Shown here: positions 43,473-52,703 of the stretch, one piece after another
Numbering within the stretch: position 1 is the stretch's first letter
Layout: every line of letters starts with the position of its first letter
Assembly (NCBI GenBank): GCA_035387885.1
Contig: DAOOOW010000001.1
Location: 1-64,000, forward strand
DNA length: 64,000 bases
Origin: DAOOOW01 sp035387885
GTDB taxonomy: Bacteria > Patescibacteriota > Patescibacteriia > UBA2196
Direction: 5' to 3'
Made by a program: the position numbers and the translations under genes
The notes under the pieces: model-generated
What the model was told of the DNA's origin: nothing
Databases searched by the model: none
Seen by the model: the letters and a program-made list of their open reading frames with translations, nothing else

Positions 43473-43500
43473 AATAAAAGATTTTTAAAAGGATATTAGA
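43473..43500. repeat. 28-bp inverted repeat bounding the 23S gene (partner 47678-47705)
   Basis: Bases 43473-43500 are the exact reverse complement of 47678-47705. In the precursor RNA they form a 28-bp stem that loops out the whole 23S rRNA, the usual substrate for RNase III maturation. It fixes the mature ends to within a few bases. Confidence 0.85.
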
Positions 43501-43771
43501 TTTAGTCATATTAGTACGGTCTAGGCTCAATCCCTTACGGGACTTACACCGGACCGCCTATCAACCTCATAGTCTCTGAAGTGACTATAAATCCTAATCT
43601 TGGAGACGGCTTCACGCTTATATGCTTTCAGCGTTTATCCAACCCGAACTTGACTACCCGGCGCTGCCACTGGCGTGACAACCGGCTGATCAGAGGTTCG
43701 TCCTTCCCGGTCCTCTCGTACTAGGGAATGAGCTCCTCAAGATTTAACGCTCACAGTAGATAGGAGACCAA

Positions 43772-44528
43772 CAACTTTGTTACTATTTCTTTTTGAGAAA
43801 CGGACAAATATTTCTATTTATCTCTCTAATTCGCATTAGAGTTCGGACTATATCTTCCGCGCCTCCTCGGCGGGTCTAGCGTATAGTCTCTGAGGATTTT
43901 AAAGATATAAATCTTGTTTTTTCGTTTTACGATACTTACCATTAACATTCATTTTATAAGCCAAATTAATAATTTTTTTAATTCCTGCTCTATTTGAATG
44001 AGCCCCACTTTGCATTAAAAAAACTATTTGCTTAAAAATTGTAAATGACTTTTGTTTGTCAGAAATAAAATTATATTTTTCAAAAAAAGGTATAATTTTA
44101 TCAATTAAATCATCTCTATTTCTAACAACAAAAACATATGTATCGTCTTTCTTATTTTTAACATGGTTTTGTTTTAAATATCCGCAATCAAAATATTTCT
44201 TTATAGTTTCCAAAATTTCTAATCGTAAATAACTTTGATTAATATGAAATTCTGGAATTACTTTTATTCCCTGTTTCATTTGCGGATCCTTATAGAAAGC
44301 GACATGAAAAGTTCCTTCACCTTCAGTAAAACCAACAATATACCATGGATTTATATGCTTTAATCTTTCCTGCTGATTGTCTGCGCTCAACACATTGTCA
44401 CTATGTTTTATATTTTTCATCTATTTATTATAACATAGTAGTGTGAGATACTTCAACTCCTGTTCCTAAAAGGAGTTGGCCAGATTTTCCAGCATTTAGC
44501 TAGATTTATAGACAGCATGGATACTCCT
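43772..44528 (-). mobile_element. Group I intron in 23S rRNA after position 2604 (E. coli numbering)
   Basis: 757 nt. The 5' exon ends GAGACAGT and the intron contains GCTGTCT about 12 nt downstream: AGACAGU pairs perfectly with GCUGUCU, leaving the required terminal U-G pair. The intron ends in G (base 43772), after which the exon resumes TTGGTCTCC. Core elements AGACTATACG (43889-43880) and AAGATATAGTCC (43856-43845) are the P7/P3 strands of a group I ribozyme. It encodes a LAGLIDADG enzyme in the opposite half. Exact subgroup not determined. Confidence 0.9.
43899..44420 (-). CDS. LAGLIDADG homing endonuclease in the 23S intron
   Basis: 173 residues. One LAGLIDADG helix is visible (WYIVGFTEGEGTFHVAFY, residues about 27-44) with E replacing the catalytic D, as is common in this family; so the enzyme should work as a homodimer. 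Further family features are FHINQSYLRLEILETIKKYF and FVVRNRDDLIDKIIPFFEKY. It would cut intron-less 23S alleles. The reading frame ends just before the P7 core element, so coding and ribozyme sequences do not overlap much. Complete and apparently functional. Confidence 0.9.
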   Translation of the reverse strand: MKNIKHSDNVLSADNQQERLKHINPWYIVGFTEGEGTFHVAFYKDPQMKQGIKVIPEFHINQSYLRLEILETIKKYFDCGYLKQNHVKNKKDDTYVFVVRNRDDLIDKIIPFFEKYNFISDKQKSFTIFKQIVFLMQSGAHSNRAGIKKIINLAYKMNVNGKYRKTKKQDLYL

Positions 44529-44562
44529 ACTGTCTCACGACGTTTTGAACCCAGCTCGCGTA

Positions 44563-44596
<34 letters not shown>

Positions 44597-44603
44597 GCTT
44601 CTA

Positions 44604-44639
<36 letters not shown>

Positions 44640-44866
44640 GAACTCCGCCGTCGCTATGGACGCTTGGGCGGAACTAGCCTGTTATCCCCGGAGTAGCTTT
44701 TATTCAATGATCTTTCAGCCACCTATATGGCATGATCGGTTCACTAACTTATGCTTTCGCAACTGCTCGTCTTGTTGGACTTGCAGTAAAGCAGGCTTAA
44801 GGGTTTGCCCTATCAATCCCGTTTCCATCGGGATCTAGCCTACCTTTGTAAATGCCTCCGTTACTT

Positions 44867-44898
<32 letters not shown>

Positions 44899-45602
44899 AC
44901 CAGATAATGTCCCCCTATAGGGGTTAGACTTACTAAATAACAAGGGTGGTATCTCACTATTGTCCCGATTGCTCGGGGCTCCCACCTATGCTGAACATGT
45001 TAATCAATAAATCAATATCAAGTTGTAGTAAAGCTTCACGGGGTCTTTTCGTCTAACTGTGAGAAGCCAGCATCTTTACTGGCATTGCAATTTCACCGAG
45101 TCCCTTTTTAAGACAGTTTTCAGACCGTTATGCCATTCGTGCAGGACGGAACTTACCCGTCAAGGAATTTCGCTACCTTAGGACGATTATAGTTATCGCC
45201 GGCGTTCATCCGCGCTTCGGATCAGAGCTAGTCTCGATAAATCGATTTTCACCCCTCACGTTAACGTTCGGACACTGGCCAGGCATCAGCCCCTATACGT
45301 AGTCTTGCGACTTAGCAGGGACCTGTGTTTTTGGTAAACAGTCGCCTGAAACACGTTGGTTGCACCCCACATTGCTGTGGGGAGAGCTTATCCCGAAGTT
45401 ACGCTCGTTTTTTTGCCGAGTTCCTTAAAAAAGGGTTCTCTCGTTCACCTTAGTATACTCAACCCGCCTACCTGTGTCGGTTTACGGTACGGTTACTTTA
45501 ATTCATGACTCTTGGTTTTTCTTGGCATTCAATCACATGAATTCGATCCAGCCGGAGCTTTCACTTCTACCAGCCGCGCCTCGTTAGACTCGGGCGGAAA
45601 TC

Positions 45603-45735
45603 TCAAATTCCAAATCCTAAATTCCAAATAAATATCAAATTTAAAAAATCAAATTATAAATTATTTTAAAATTTAAAAATTTAATCATTAAAAATTATTT
45701 GGAAATTGAAAATTGAAAATTGGAAATTCCGTGCC
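45603..45735. repeat. AT-rich insertion in 23S made of AAATTCC/GGAAATT-type inverted repeats
   Basis: Begins CAAATTCCAAATCCTAAATT and ends GGAAATTGAAAATTGGAAATT; the two ends are inverted copies and enclose a nearly pure A/T stretch. It interrupts an otherwise GC-balanced rRNA stretch. Confidence 0.7.
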
Positions 45736-46059
45736 GAATGCAATGAGGCACGGCCGGAACGTCATAGCCATAGGACGCTCATTCACTTGAATACGTCGCC
45801 AAAAAGATAAAATTAAAGTAGGACAGGAATATTAACCTGTTCTTCCATCTTGTGTGACCCTTGGGCCATACAATTAGGATCGCCTAACCCTGGGATGACA
45901 GTCATTGCCCAGGAAACCTGAGGCTTTCGGTGGGCAGGATTCTCACCTGCCTTTTTGTTACTCATGCCAACATTCTTACTTCTGCTTCCTCCACACTCCC
46001 TCGCGGGATATGCTTCGCAGGTTAACAGAATACTCCTCTACCACATCACTGCTACGCAG

Positions 46060-46198
46060 TGGAAATCCGAAATCACAAATTCTAAATCCGAAACAATATC
46101 TAAATTCAAAAAAATAAAATATTAAAATTTTAAATTTAAATTTTTTAAATTTGTTTCGAATTTCGATATTCGAATTTCGTGCTTCCATTGCGAAGCAA
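46060..46198. repeat. AT-rich repeat insertion in 23S (same family as in EndoQ gene)
   Basis: Contains GAAATCCGAAATCACAAATT... and AAATTTGTTTCGAATTTCGA, matching the repeat inside the EndoQ gene at 41637-41683, and ends in the small hairpin ATTGCGAAGCAAT, which recurs as CAATGCGAAGCATTG at 47284-47298. Confidence 0.7.
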
Positions 46199-46280
46199 TG
46201 ACATCCTCATCTTCGGTATTATATTTAGCCCCGAACATTTTTGGCGCATCTTCTCTTGACCAGTGAGCTATTACGCTATC

Positions 46281-46312
<32 letters not shown>

Positions 46313-46896
46313 TGGTTGTATGAGAAAAAACACCACCTTTAACACTTAATATAAATTTAGGGACCTTAGATAGAGATCTGGGCTGTTTCCCTTTTGACAA
46401 TGAAGCTTAGCCCCCACTGTCTGACTACTGGAAATTTTAACCGGTATTCGGAGTTTGGTTGGGGAGGATATCTTGCGACTCCAGCCCCATCCAGTGCTCT
46501 ACCCCCGGTTAAATATTAACCAGCGCTAGCCCTGAAGCTATTTCGAGGAGAACCAGCTATTACCAGGTTCGATTGGAATTTCACCCCTAACCACAGCTCA
46601 TCCCCGCGTGTTGTACGGCGCGTGAGTTCGGACCTCCTCCCACATTTCTGAGGGACTCATCCTGGCCATGGCTAGATCACCTGGTTTCGGGTCATACACA
46701 TGCTGCCTTAAACGCCCATTTAAGACTTGGTTTCCCTATGCCTTAATCCGATTAACGGACTTAGACAAGCAACATAAGTATACTCGTTGGCTCATTCTTC
46801 AATAGGCACACCATTGTCCCGATTACTCGAGACTTTGATTCTTTGAAAACGTATGGTTTCAGAAACTATTTCATCCCCCTCACCGGGGTGCTTTTA

Positions 46897-46927
<31 letters not shown>

Positions 46928-47205
46928 ATCTTCGAAAGTATTTAGCCTTGGGGCATAGTCGCCCCTGCTTCAAACAGGATTTCACGTGTCCTGCCCTACT
47001 TAAGGTTCGTCATAATGAGATCTTTTCTTTTTGTATACTGGACTATCACCATCTGTGGTATTAGCTTTCCAGCTAATTTCTACTAAGAAAAAATTTTGTA
47101 ACTCATTTTTTGTGTTATAAGCCACAAAAACTGACGCCTTGCAACACCTTAAACAGCAACGGCTCATACCTTTAAATACCGCTGCTCCGCATCGGCATGC
47201 TAATT

Positions 47206-47298
47206 AATACAAATTATTTACGAATTATACAAATATAAATATTCGTAATAATTCGCAATTTTAATTCGCAAAATTCGCAGTCCAATGCGAAGCATTGG
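47206..47298. repeat. ATTCG-type dispersed repeat inserted in 23S
   Basis: ATATTCGTAATAATTCGCAA and TTTTAATTCGCAAAATTCGC belong to the same family as 25296-25360, 48058-48102 and 56037-56097. The insertion ends at the hairpin CAATGCGAAGCATTG. Confidence 0.7.
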
Positions 47299-47411
47299 TA
47301 AAACACTGTTTAGGTTTAGGCTTTTCCCGGTTCGTTCGCCACTACTACGGGAATCATTATTATTTTATTTTCCTCCGCTTACTGAGATGTTTCACTTCAG
47401 CGGGTAAGCAT

Positions 47412-47536
47412 CCCTCACTAACTTTTTGCTCCTTTAAAATTTAATCTTAAACATTTTTTGTTCATAAATATTTTATTTTTTATTTACAAACATTTTTATA
47501 AAAAAGATAAAATAATAAGCAGAAAGTTAGTGAGGG
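47412..47536. repeat. Intervening sequence replacing 23S helix 9
   Basis: Arms 47412-47430 (CCCTCACTAACTTTTTGCT) and 47518-47536 pair over 18 of 19 positions and enclose 87 nt of A/T-rich loop. Helix 9 is a known site of RNase III-excised intervening sequences in other bacteria. A related element lies at 47817-47939. Confidence 0.8.
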
Positions 47537-47714
47537 ATAACGCAGGTTTACTACGTTGAGTTTCCTCATTCGGAAATCTCCGGATCAAAGTTTGCTTGGG
47601 AACTCCCCGGAGCTTATCGCACCCTGCCACGTCCTTCATCGCCTTTCGAAGTCTAGGCATCCACCATACGCCATAGTTCTAATATCCTTTTAAAAATCTT
47701 TTATTTTAAAATTT

Positions 47715-47790
47715 GAAACGTATTTATTACGTGCCTGCCCCGCATTTGCGGGGTAAAAAGATCACGCTTGTCCCGCGACTGCGGGATAAA
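47715..47790. repeat. GC-rich palindromes in the 23S leader
   Basis: TGCCCCGCATTTGCGGGG and TCCCGCGACTGCGGGA lie side by side. A very similar palindrome (CCCCCGCATTTTGCGGGGG) is inside the gene at 56517-57173. Confidence 0.65.
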
Positions 47791-47816
47791 TTCGCTTCGT
47801 TTTTACTCGATGTACA

Positions 47817-47939
47817 TCCAGCACTAACTTTTTGCCAGTTTAAATATTTATTCTTAAAAACATTATTTAAAAAAATAATTTCTATTTTCCATTAAACAAG
47901 GTCAATTAAAAAATAAATAAGCAAAAAGTTAGTGCTGGA
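47817..47939. repeat. 19-bp perfect inverted repeat with 85-nt loop in the 23S leader
   Basis: Arms 47817-47835 (TCCAGCACTAACTTTTTGC) and 47921-47939 are exact inverse copies. The core CACTAACTTTTTGC and the beginning of the loop (TTTAAA, then ATTCTTAAAAACATT) resemble the helix-9 insertion at 47412-47536, so both look like copies of one element. Confidence 0.8.
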
Positions 47940-48057
47940 TAAATTGCTTTTACTTTATATATTGATTTCTCCTTTAATAAATTTTTAAAGTCCTATCCTT
48001 ATCAACTAATTTCCATCTATTATATATAAACAAAAATTAACTGATAAATTTTTTCAA

Positions 48058-48102
48058 AATATTCGCATTTAATTCGCAATTTCAATTCGCACAATTCGCA
48101 TA
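48058..48102. repeat. ATTCG-type dispersed repeat in the 23S leader
   Basis: ATTCGCATTTAATTCGCAAT followed by TTCAATTCGCACAATTCGCA. Nearly the same sequence precedes the gene at 56152. The rest of the leader (47940-48057, 48140-48230) shows only AT-rich sequence and one TTATCCACA box. Confidence 0.7.
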
Positions 48103-48138
48103 AAATAAAATACCCGCTCTTTCTTAAGCGGGCAAAAA
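48103..48138 (-). terminator. Hairpin with T-rich tail between rpsR and 23S
   Basis: Minus strand GCCCGCTTAAGAAAGAGCGGGT followed by ATTTTATTTTA. It could end the rpsR operon, yet it lies downstream of the rRNA promoter at 48239-48267, so it would have to be passed by an antiterminated rRNA transcript. Confidence 0.6.
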
Positions 48139-48238
48139 ACAAAGGTACACAAAATTAACCGCTTAAAGAAAATAAGATTAGTTTTTTAGTATACATAAAT
48201 AAATATAGTTGTGGATAAGTAAATTTTTATCTTTACCT

Positions 48239-48267
48239 ATTATAGGATATAAAAAAAAGCTTGTCAA
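48239..48267 (-). promoter_or_regulatory. Promoter of the 23S-5S transcript
   Basis: Minus strand TTGACA (48267-48262), 17-bp spacer, TATAAT (48244-48239): both boxes perfect. It lies between the rpsR stop and the 23S leader. A TTATCCACA sequence (DnaA-box-like) follows at about 48207-48217. Confidence 0.8.
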
Positions 48268-48278
48268 ATGTTTAAAAG

Positions 48279-48503
48279 CTATTTTTTAATAAATGGCAAA
48301 AGACCCATAATACGGGCTCTTTTTATGGCCGTAGCAACTTTTCTTTGATGTTTCGCGCAAAGTCCAGAACGACGTCGAGGAACTATTCTGGCATAATGGG
48401 AGACAAATCGTTGTAATTCTAAAACATCCTTGAAATCAACAGGAATATTTTTATTGACGCAATAATAGCAATTTTTTTGTTCAGTAGTATTGGTTGACAT
48501 CAT
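48279..48503 (-). CDS. rpsR: Ribosomal protein bS18
   Basis: 74 residues. Small-subunit protein at the platform next to bS6. Conserved FKDVLELQRFVSHYARIVPRR and LCAKHQRKVATAIKRARIMG are present. The N-terminal CYYC and the later LCAKH form a zinc-binding variant. Two adjacent ATG codons at the start; no Shine-Dalgarno sequence. Order rpsF-ssb-rpsR is the standard bacterial one. Confidence 0.95.
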   Translation of the reverse strand: MMSTNTTEQKNCYYCVNKNIPVDFKDVLELQRFVSHYARIVPRRRSGLCAKHQRKVATAIKRARIMGLLPFIKK

Positions 48504-48579
48504 ATATATATTCTAAAATTATTTTCTATTTTATTTTCCGCGTAGTTCAGCGTTATGTCCGTTTTAATCAGCATTTTTT

Positions 48580-49098
48580 TTAAAAAGGAACAGTTTCTGA
48601 AGAAATATTATCAAAATTGACTTCTTCTAAAGGATTGCCAAATTCATCTAAATTAATGGTTTCTATTTTTTCAGTCACAGATTCGCTTATGGGCATATTT
48701 GGACTACTGGCTGATGTAAAAGTATTTTGAGCTGGTCGAGCTTGATAGGAAGAACTACCGTCACTTGGAGTTGTTCTCGGACCGAGTTGAATGCTTTCAG
48801 CGACAATTTCTGTTTTATATTTAGTTGTACCATCTGGTGCTTTCCAATTTCTGGTTTGTAATCTGCCTTCTACTAAAAGGATACTACCTTTCCTAGAATA
48901 TTGATTGACAATTTCGGCCAATCTAGACCAAGCTACAATATTATGAAATTCAGTGGACTCTTGTTTTTGTTTGGCATCATTATACCAGACGCGATTAGTG
49001 GCTAAACTTATTTGGGCCACGGTTTGTCCGGTGGTAGTAGTTCGAATTTCCGGATCTTTAGTTAAGCGTCCGATAAGATAAACTTTATTAAGATTCAT
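48580..49098 (-). CDS. ssb: Single-stranded DNA-binding protein
   Basis: 172 residues. OB-fold domain 1-105 (MNLNKVYLIGRLTKDPEIR, TEFHNIVAWSRLAEIVNQY, GSILLVEGRLQTRNW). The C-terminal part is disordered and Ser/Pro-rich. It ends ISSETVPF: the terminal PF is kept, but the acidic DDDIPF-type tip is weak, with E/D residues further upstream. Located between rpsF and rpsR. Confidence 0.95.
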   Translation of the reverse strand: MNLNKVYLIGRLTKDPEIRTTTTGQTVAQISLATNRVWYNDAKQKQESTEFHNIVAWSRLAEIVNQYSRKGSILLVEGRLQTRNWKAPDGTTKYKTEIVAESIQLGPRTTPSDGSSSYQARPAQNTFTSASSPNMPISESVTEKIETINLDEFGNPLEEVNFDNISSETVPF

Positions 49099-49175
49099 AC
49101 AATTAGATAATAATTAAACTCGTGGTATTGAGTGATGTTATCGATTACGTGAAGTTGTGTTAAATTTGTTTTTAT

Positions 49176-49214
49176 CGCCACTTTACGCCATATATTACGC
49201 CACTTTACGCCATA
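49176..49214. repeat. Tandem 17-bp direct repeat between rpsF and ssb
   Basis: CGCCACTTTACGCCATA occurs at 49176-49192 and again at 49198-49214, with 5 bp between. It lies in the leader of ssb within the operon (interval 49099-49260) and could be a protein or RNA binding site. Confidence 0.6.
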
Positions 49215-49260
49215 AGTTAAATTTTCTTAATTGATAAAATTATTTTTTAGGTTAAAATAA

Positions 49261-49809
49261 TTAAACATTTTCATTACTTAAGATATCATCCAATTTTTGA
49301 TCTAATTCCTCCATGCTAATTTTATTTTCTTTTTTATGATTCTTGATTTCCAAATCTGGCTCTGCGACTGTTGGTTCCATTACTTTCTCGACCACCTCTG
49401 GTTCTTTCCTAACATTTTCTCTGCGTTCACTGTTATTATATTGATTATTGGCACCATAAGGGGCTCGAACATCTTCTTCTCTGTAAACCAATTTTGGTAA
49501 CTCTGTTTTTTGGTCAACAAATTTGGAAACTTCAAATCTTAAAATATCTGGCAATAAACGCAACTCACGCCATAGTTTGTCGGCATCTTCTTTAAGTACA
49601 TTTTCTAAATCTAAAATAAAATTGGTATAAAAAGCATGACGGACTTTCTTTATAGGGAAAGCCAATTTCCTTTTACCAATTTTATCTTCAGCAACAACAA
49701 GCACGCCAAATTTTTGGAGTAATGCGCTAATATTCTTACTCATTTCCACTAATTGTTCTTCTGTATTATTGGGTAGTAAGACAAATAAATTATATTTATT
49801 CATAGTCAT
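49261..49809 (-). CDS. rpsF: Ribosomal protein bS6 with long C-terminal extension
   Basis: 182 residues against about 95-130 in most bacteria. The first ~100 residues show the bS6 ferredoxin fold (YNLFVLLPNNTEEQLVEM, KIGKRKLAFPIKKVRHAFY, LWRELRLLPDILRFEV). Residues ~105-182 are a charged Asn/Glu/Lys-rich extension ending EELDQKLDDILSNENV, as often found in CPR bS6. First gene of rpsF-ssb-rpsR. Start could be M1 or M3; no Shine-Dalgarno sequence. Confidence 0.92.
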   Translation of the reverse strand: MTMNKYNLFVLLPNNTEEQLVEMSKNISALLQKFGVLVVAEDKIGKRKLAFPIKKVRHAFYTNFILDLENVLKEDADKLWRELRLLPDILRFEVSKFVDQKTELPKLVYREEDVRAPYGANNQYNNSERRENVRKEPEVVEKVMEPTVAEPDLEIKNHKKENKISMEELDQKLDDILSNENV

Positions 49810-49824
49810 ATTTATAATTATTTA

Positions 49825-49910
49825 AATATTCGCCTGCCTGCCGGCGAGGCAGGTAATAATTCGGGTAATTATTTTATTCGGATTAATTCGTAGGTAATAT
49901 AGATTGACTA
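49825..49910. repeat. Repeat mosaic upstream of rpsF
   Basis: ATATTCG and AATTCG units flank the palindrome CCTGCCTGCCGGCGAGGCAGG (49837-49857 region). The same GC palindrome type is found at 61121-61140 next to a tRNA remnant. Confidence 0.65.
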
Positions 49911-49925
49911 TAATTTATCATAAGT

Positions 49926-52517
49926 TTATTTTTTTGGCAAGGGGTGCCTCAATCGCCAAATTAAAATAACTAAAATTAAAATAATTAACCAAGAAAAAAC
50001 CAACAAATATGGCCACCAAGTACTCAATTTCTTTTCTTGGCCAGAAATTGTTGGATTTTTTGTTTCTTGCGAGTTGTTGGTGATAATAATATCTTCTTGG
50101 CTTCTTGGCAAAATCCTTAAACCACTTTCGGTGGGCGAAAAAATACCACTTACTGCAACTCTGGCAGCTAAAGTTAAATTAAGTTCAGACATATTTAAAT
50201 TAGTGCCGGACTTTAAAGTTACTTTGATTTCACCGCTCCCATCATCTAACCAAAAATAATCTTTACCAATGTCTGTAATTTCGCCAATTATTTTTATTAA
50301 AGAACCTTTCCAGGAGTCATCTTCTTTTAATTCAACAATCTCAATTTGTTCGGCTTGAGGCAAATCTGCCAGAGCTATTTTTGTAATGGCCGATTGATCT
50401 TTAATTTTAATTCTTCTTTCACCATAAGCTGTGCTTAATTCCCCAACAATTTGCAGGCGCTCGCCAAGTTGTAATTCTGGCCAATCTTTTTTAGAAGAAT
50501 ATATTTGTATACCTTCAGTCCCGACCACATAAAAAATGTTTACACCCAAAACTCCAGGCAAAACCGCCACCACTCCCTCGATTTGTACGTTGGTGCCATC
50601 TGCCAATTCTTTAATATCGGCCAAGGTTGTTTTTGTCAAACTTGTACCTAAAACTTTTGTAGTAGTTTTTTTAGTTGTCGCAGTTGTAGCTGCTTTAGGA
50701 GTAGTATTTTCTTCTTCTTGCCACCAAAATTTTTCTGCCACTTCTGATTTAATAATTTCAGTTTTTTCATCAAACAAATTTTCTGAATCAATAACTTTTA
50801 AACCAATTTTTAAAGGCAATTTATCTAATTTAATAGTTAAAAGCGGGGAAGAGGTCGAAAATGTGCTGGTGGCATTATTTAAAATACTAACTGGATAATT
50901 AAAATGCCATTCGTAAATTAAATCTTCACCTTCAGGATCACTTGATTCGCTAGCATCTAATAAAATTTCTTGGCCCGAATTTATTTCCCCACTGACTTCA
51001 AAATAGGCATCAGGGGCTAAATTATTTCTAGTGTATAAATTAATGGCTAAAGGTGTGGCAGTTTTAGACCAATAATATTGTCCATCAGCAGCCAACATAT
51101 AGACTTCGCCTTCTAAAACATTTTTAGAATATTTAAGAGTATCGACAATTTTACCTGTTGGATCAAGCAATTGGATTTCTTCACCGCCAGTATTTTTTAA
51201 ATTCAAATTAGTAATATATTTTGGCAAAAGAAAAAAATGTCCAGCTTCCAAATAAGGCCACTTAAAATCTGTTTCTTTAATAATGTATTCACCAAGTTCA
51301 GTTTTAATTTTCCAATCAACCAAAGGAAACATTTCGCCTTCTAAACTTTTTATTTCTATCCACTCGCCTAAATTTTCTGAATTTATTTCTTTATTTAAAA
51401 TTTTTTTCTGATCAAAAGGCTTGTCTAGCTTTAAATTGCCAAAATCTGAGCCAATTGGATTAGCCATAATTTCATTAAGCTTAAATCTTTGGGCATAAGT
51501 TTTTATATAAGATGCGCCCGAACCACCGCCAGCGGTTTCTTTTTGTATTTCCGTAATAATATTATCATTATTTTGTGTTTGGCTAGTACTCCAATACCAA
51601 ACACTAAACTCGTCTCTAGCCCAAACAACTTCTTCGGGCGCGCTTTCAATGTAACTAATTTCACAAACTAAATTATTTTGCTCATCAAATAGACGCACTG
51701 TTTCTCCACCTGTATTATTTAAAGATAAACCAGTAATATTTTTGGGTAGCACAAAAAAACCATTGTCCAAAATTGTAGTTGTAGCAAAATCCGCAATTTT
51801 AATAACATAACTGGTGTTAGCCAAATCACTAATTTTCCAATTAATCAAATCAATCGTTGTAGTGCTTAAATTTTTTAATTCAATCCATTCATTATCATCA
51901 ACTCCAGCTGGATTAGGCAGCAACTCATTAATAACGATTTTATGGTCAGAAGTTTCTACGGCTGGCGCGACAACCCCAGAACTATTTTGGGCTTGGGGTG
52001 TACCATTGGCCAGGGCGCTGTTTTGCCAATTCAAATCAGTTTTTCTTTCCATGGTTAATTTATTATCTTTATCACCGGCCAACCAGGCACTGCTATTATC
52101 AACCAGGTCAATAACCTGGCCTTCGCTGTCAATTAACTGCAATATTTCTCCTGTATCTTCCAGAGCACCAGAATAAATTTGATTAGCCACAATTTCTGGC
52201 ACAGTATTATCGTCTGTGCGTTCTAATAGATAATATTCGCCGGCAGCTAAAGTACTAGAAGCTAAGTGGATTAAGGGTGAGCCATCTTCAGCTTTAAGAA
52301 TCCAGCCTGTTAAATCAATGCTTTGTGAACTAATATTTTTTAATTCTAACCATTCCTTACTGGATGAATCGCTATTACCCATCCAAGCAATTTCATTAAT
52401 TAAAACATCTTGGAAATTAACTGCTTGCGCTGGTTTTAAAAATAAAAAAATCCCGCTAAATAGCGAGACACCAAAACAAGCAAATATTATAATAAATTTT
52501 AGCAGTTTACTTTGCAT
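49926..52517 (-). CDS. Membrane-anchored lamin-tail-domain protein with OB-fold
   Basis: 863 residues from the ATG at 52517 (MQSKLLKFIIIFACFGVSLF); the longer frame would run back into the tRNA-Leu gene. Signal peptide ends near PAQA. Three lamin-tail domains follow (LINEIAWMGNSDSSSKEWLE; IVINELLPNPAGVDDNEWIE; FKLNEIMANPIGSDF), then a PKD/cadherin-like unit (EILLDASESSDPEGEDLIYE), an OB-fold region (DGTNVQIEGVVAVLPGVLG, GERLQIVGELSTAYGERRIK), and a C-terminal transmembrane helix with basic tail (LLVFSWLIILILVILIWRL). Predicted to be anchored in the membrane with the domains outside; often such proteins accompany surface or competence nucleases, but no nuclease domain is present. Confidence 0.75.
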   Translation of the reverse strand: MQSKLLKFIIIFACFGVSLFSGIFLFLKPAQAVNFQDVLINEIAWMGNSDSSSKEWLELKNISSQSIDLTGWILKAEDGSPLIHLASSTLAAGEYYLLERTDDNTVPEIVANQIYSGALEDTGEILQLIDSEGQVIDLVDNSSAWLAGDKDNKLTMERKTDLNWQNSALANGTPQAQNSSGVVAPAVETSDHKIVINELLPNPAGVDDNEWIELKNLSTTTIDLINWKISDLANTSYVIKIADFATTTILDNGFFVLPKNITGLSLNNTGGETVRLFDEQNNLVCEISYIESAPEEVVWARDEFSVWYWSTSQTQNNDNIITEIQKETAGGGSGASYIKTYAQRFKLNEIMANPIGSDFGNLKLDKPFDQKKILNKEINSENLGEWIEIKSLEGEMFPLVDWKIKTELGEYIIKETDFKWPYLEAGHFFLLPKYITNLNLKNTGGEEIQLLDPTGKIVDTLKYSKNVLEGEVYMLAADGQYYWSKTATPLAINLYTRNNLAPDAYFEVSGEINSGQEILLDASESSDPEGEDLIYEWHFNYPVSILNNATSTFSTSSPLLTIKLDKLPLKIGLKVIDSENLFDEKTEIIKSEVAEKFWWQEEENTTPKAATTATTKKTTTKVLGTSLTKTTLADIKELADGTNVQIEGVVAVLPGVLGVNIFYVVGTEGIQIYSSKKDWPELQLGERLQIVGELSTAYGERRIKIKDQSAITKIALADLPQAEQIEIVELKEDDSWKGSLIKIIGEITDIGKDYFWLDDGSGEIKVTLKSGTNLNMSELNLTLAARVAVSGIFSPTESGLRILPRSQEDIIITNNSQETKNPTISGQEKKLSTWWPYLLVFSWLIILILVILIWRLRHPLPKK

Positions 52518-52601
52518 AAGATCATTTTTATTATAACACTTTTTAAAAACCGCCAAAAGACTATAAATAAAATTTAAATTAGTATATAATAAAATCATTA
52601 T

Positions 52602-52683
52602 GCCGATGTGGTGCAATTGGTAGACACGCATGGTTTAGGACCATGTGGGGCAACCCATGAGAGTTCGAGTCTCTCCATCGGCA
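52602..52683 (+). tRNA. tRNA-Leu (anticodon TAG)
   Basis: 82 nt. Acceptor stem GCCGATG/CATCGGC, anticodon arm ATGGT-TTTAGGA-ACCAT with anticodon TAG, a long variable arm as expected for class II Leu tRNA, T-arm GAGAGTTCGAGTCTCTC. A TATAAT lies at 52585-52590. CCA is not encoded. Unlike the other two tRNAs it has no duplicated 3' end downstream. Confidence 0.92.
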
Positions 52684-52703
52684 AATTTACTTTAATTCTA
52701 TAA

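Noticed and set aside
48207..48217. TTATCCACA DnaA-box-like sequence, with others at 42453, 43234 and 56022
   Set aside because: Single scattered boxes, no cluster, no dnaA/dnaN, and AT-rich DNA makes chance hits likely; no origin claimed.
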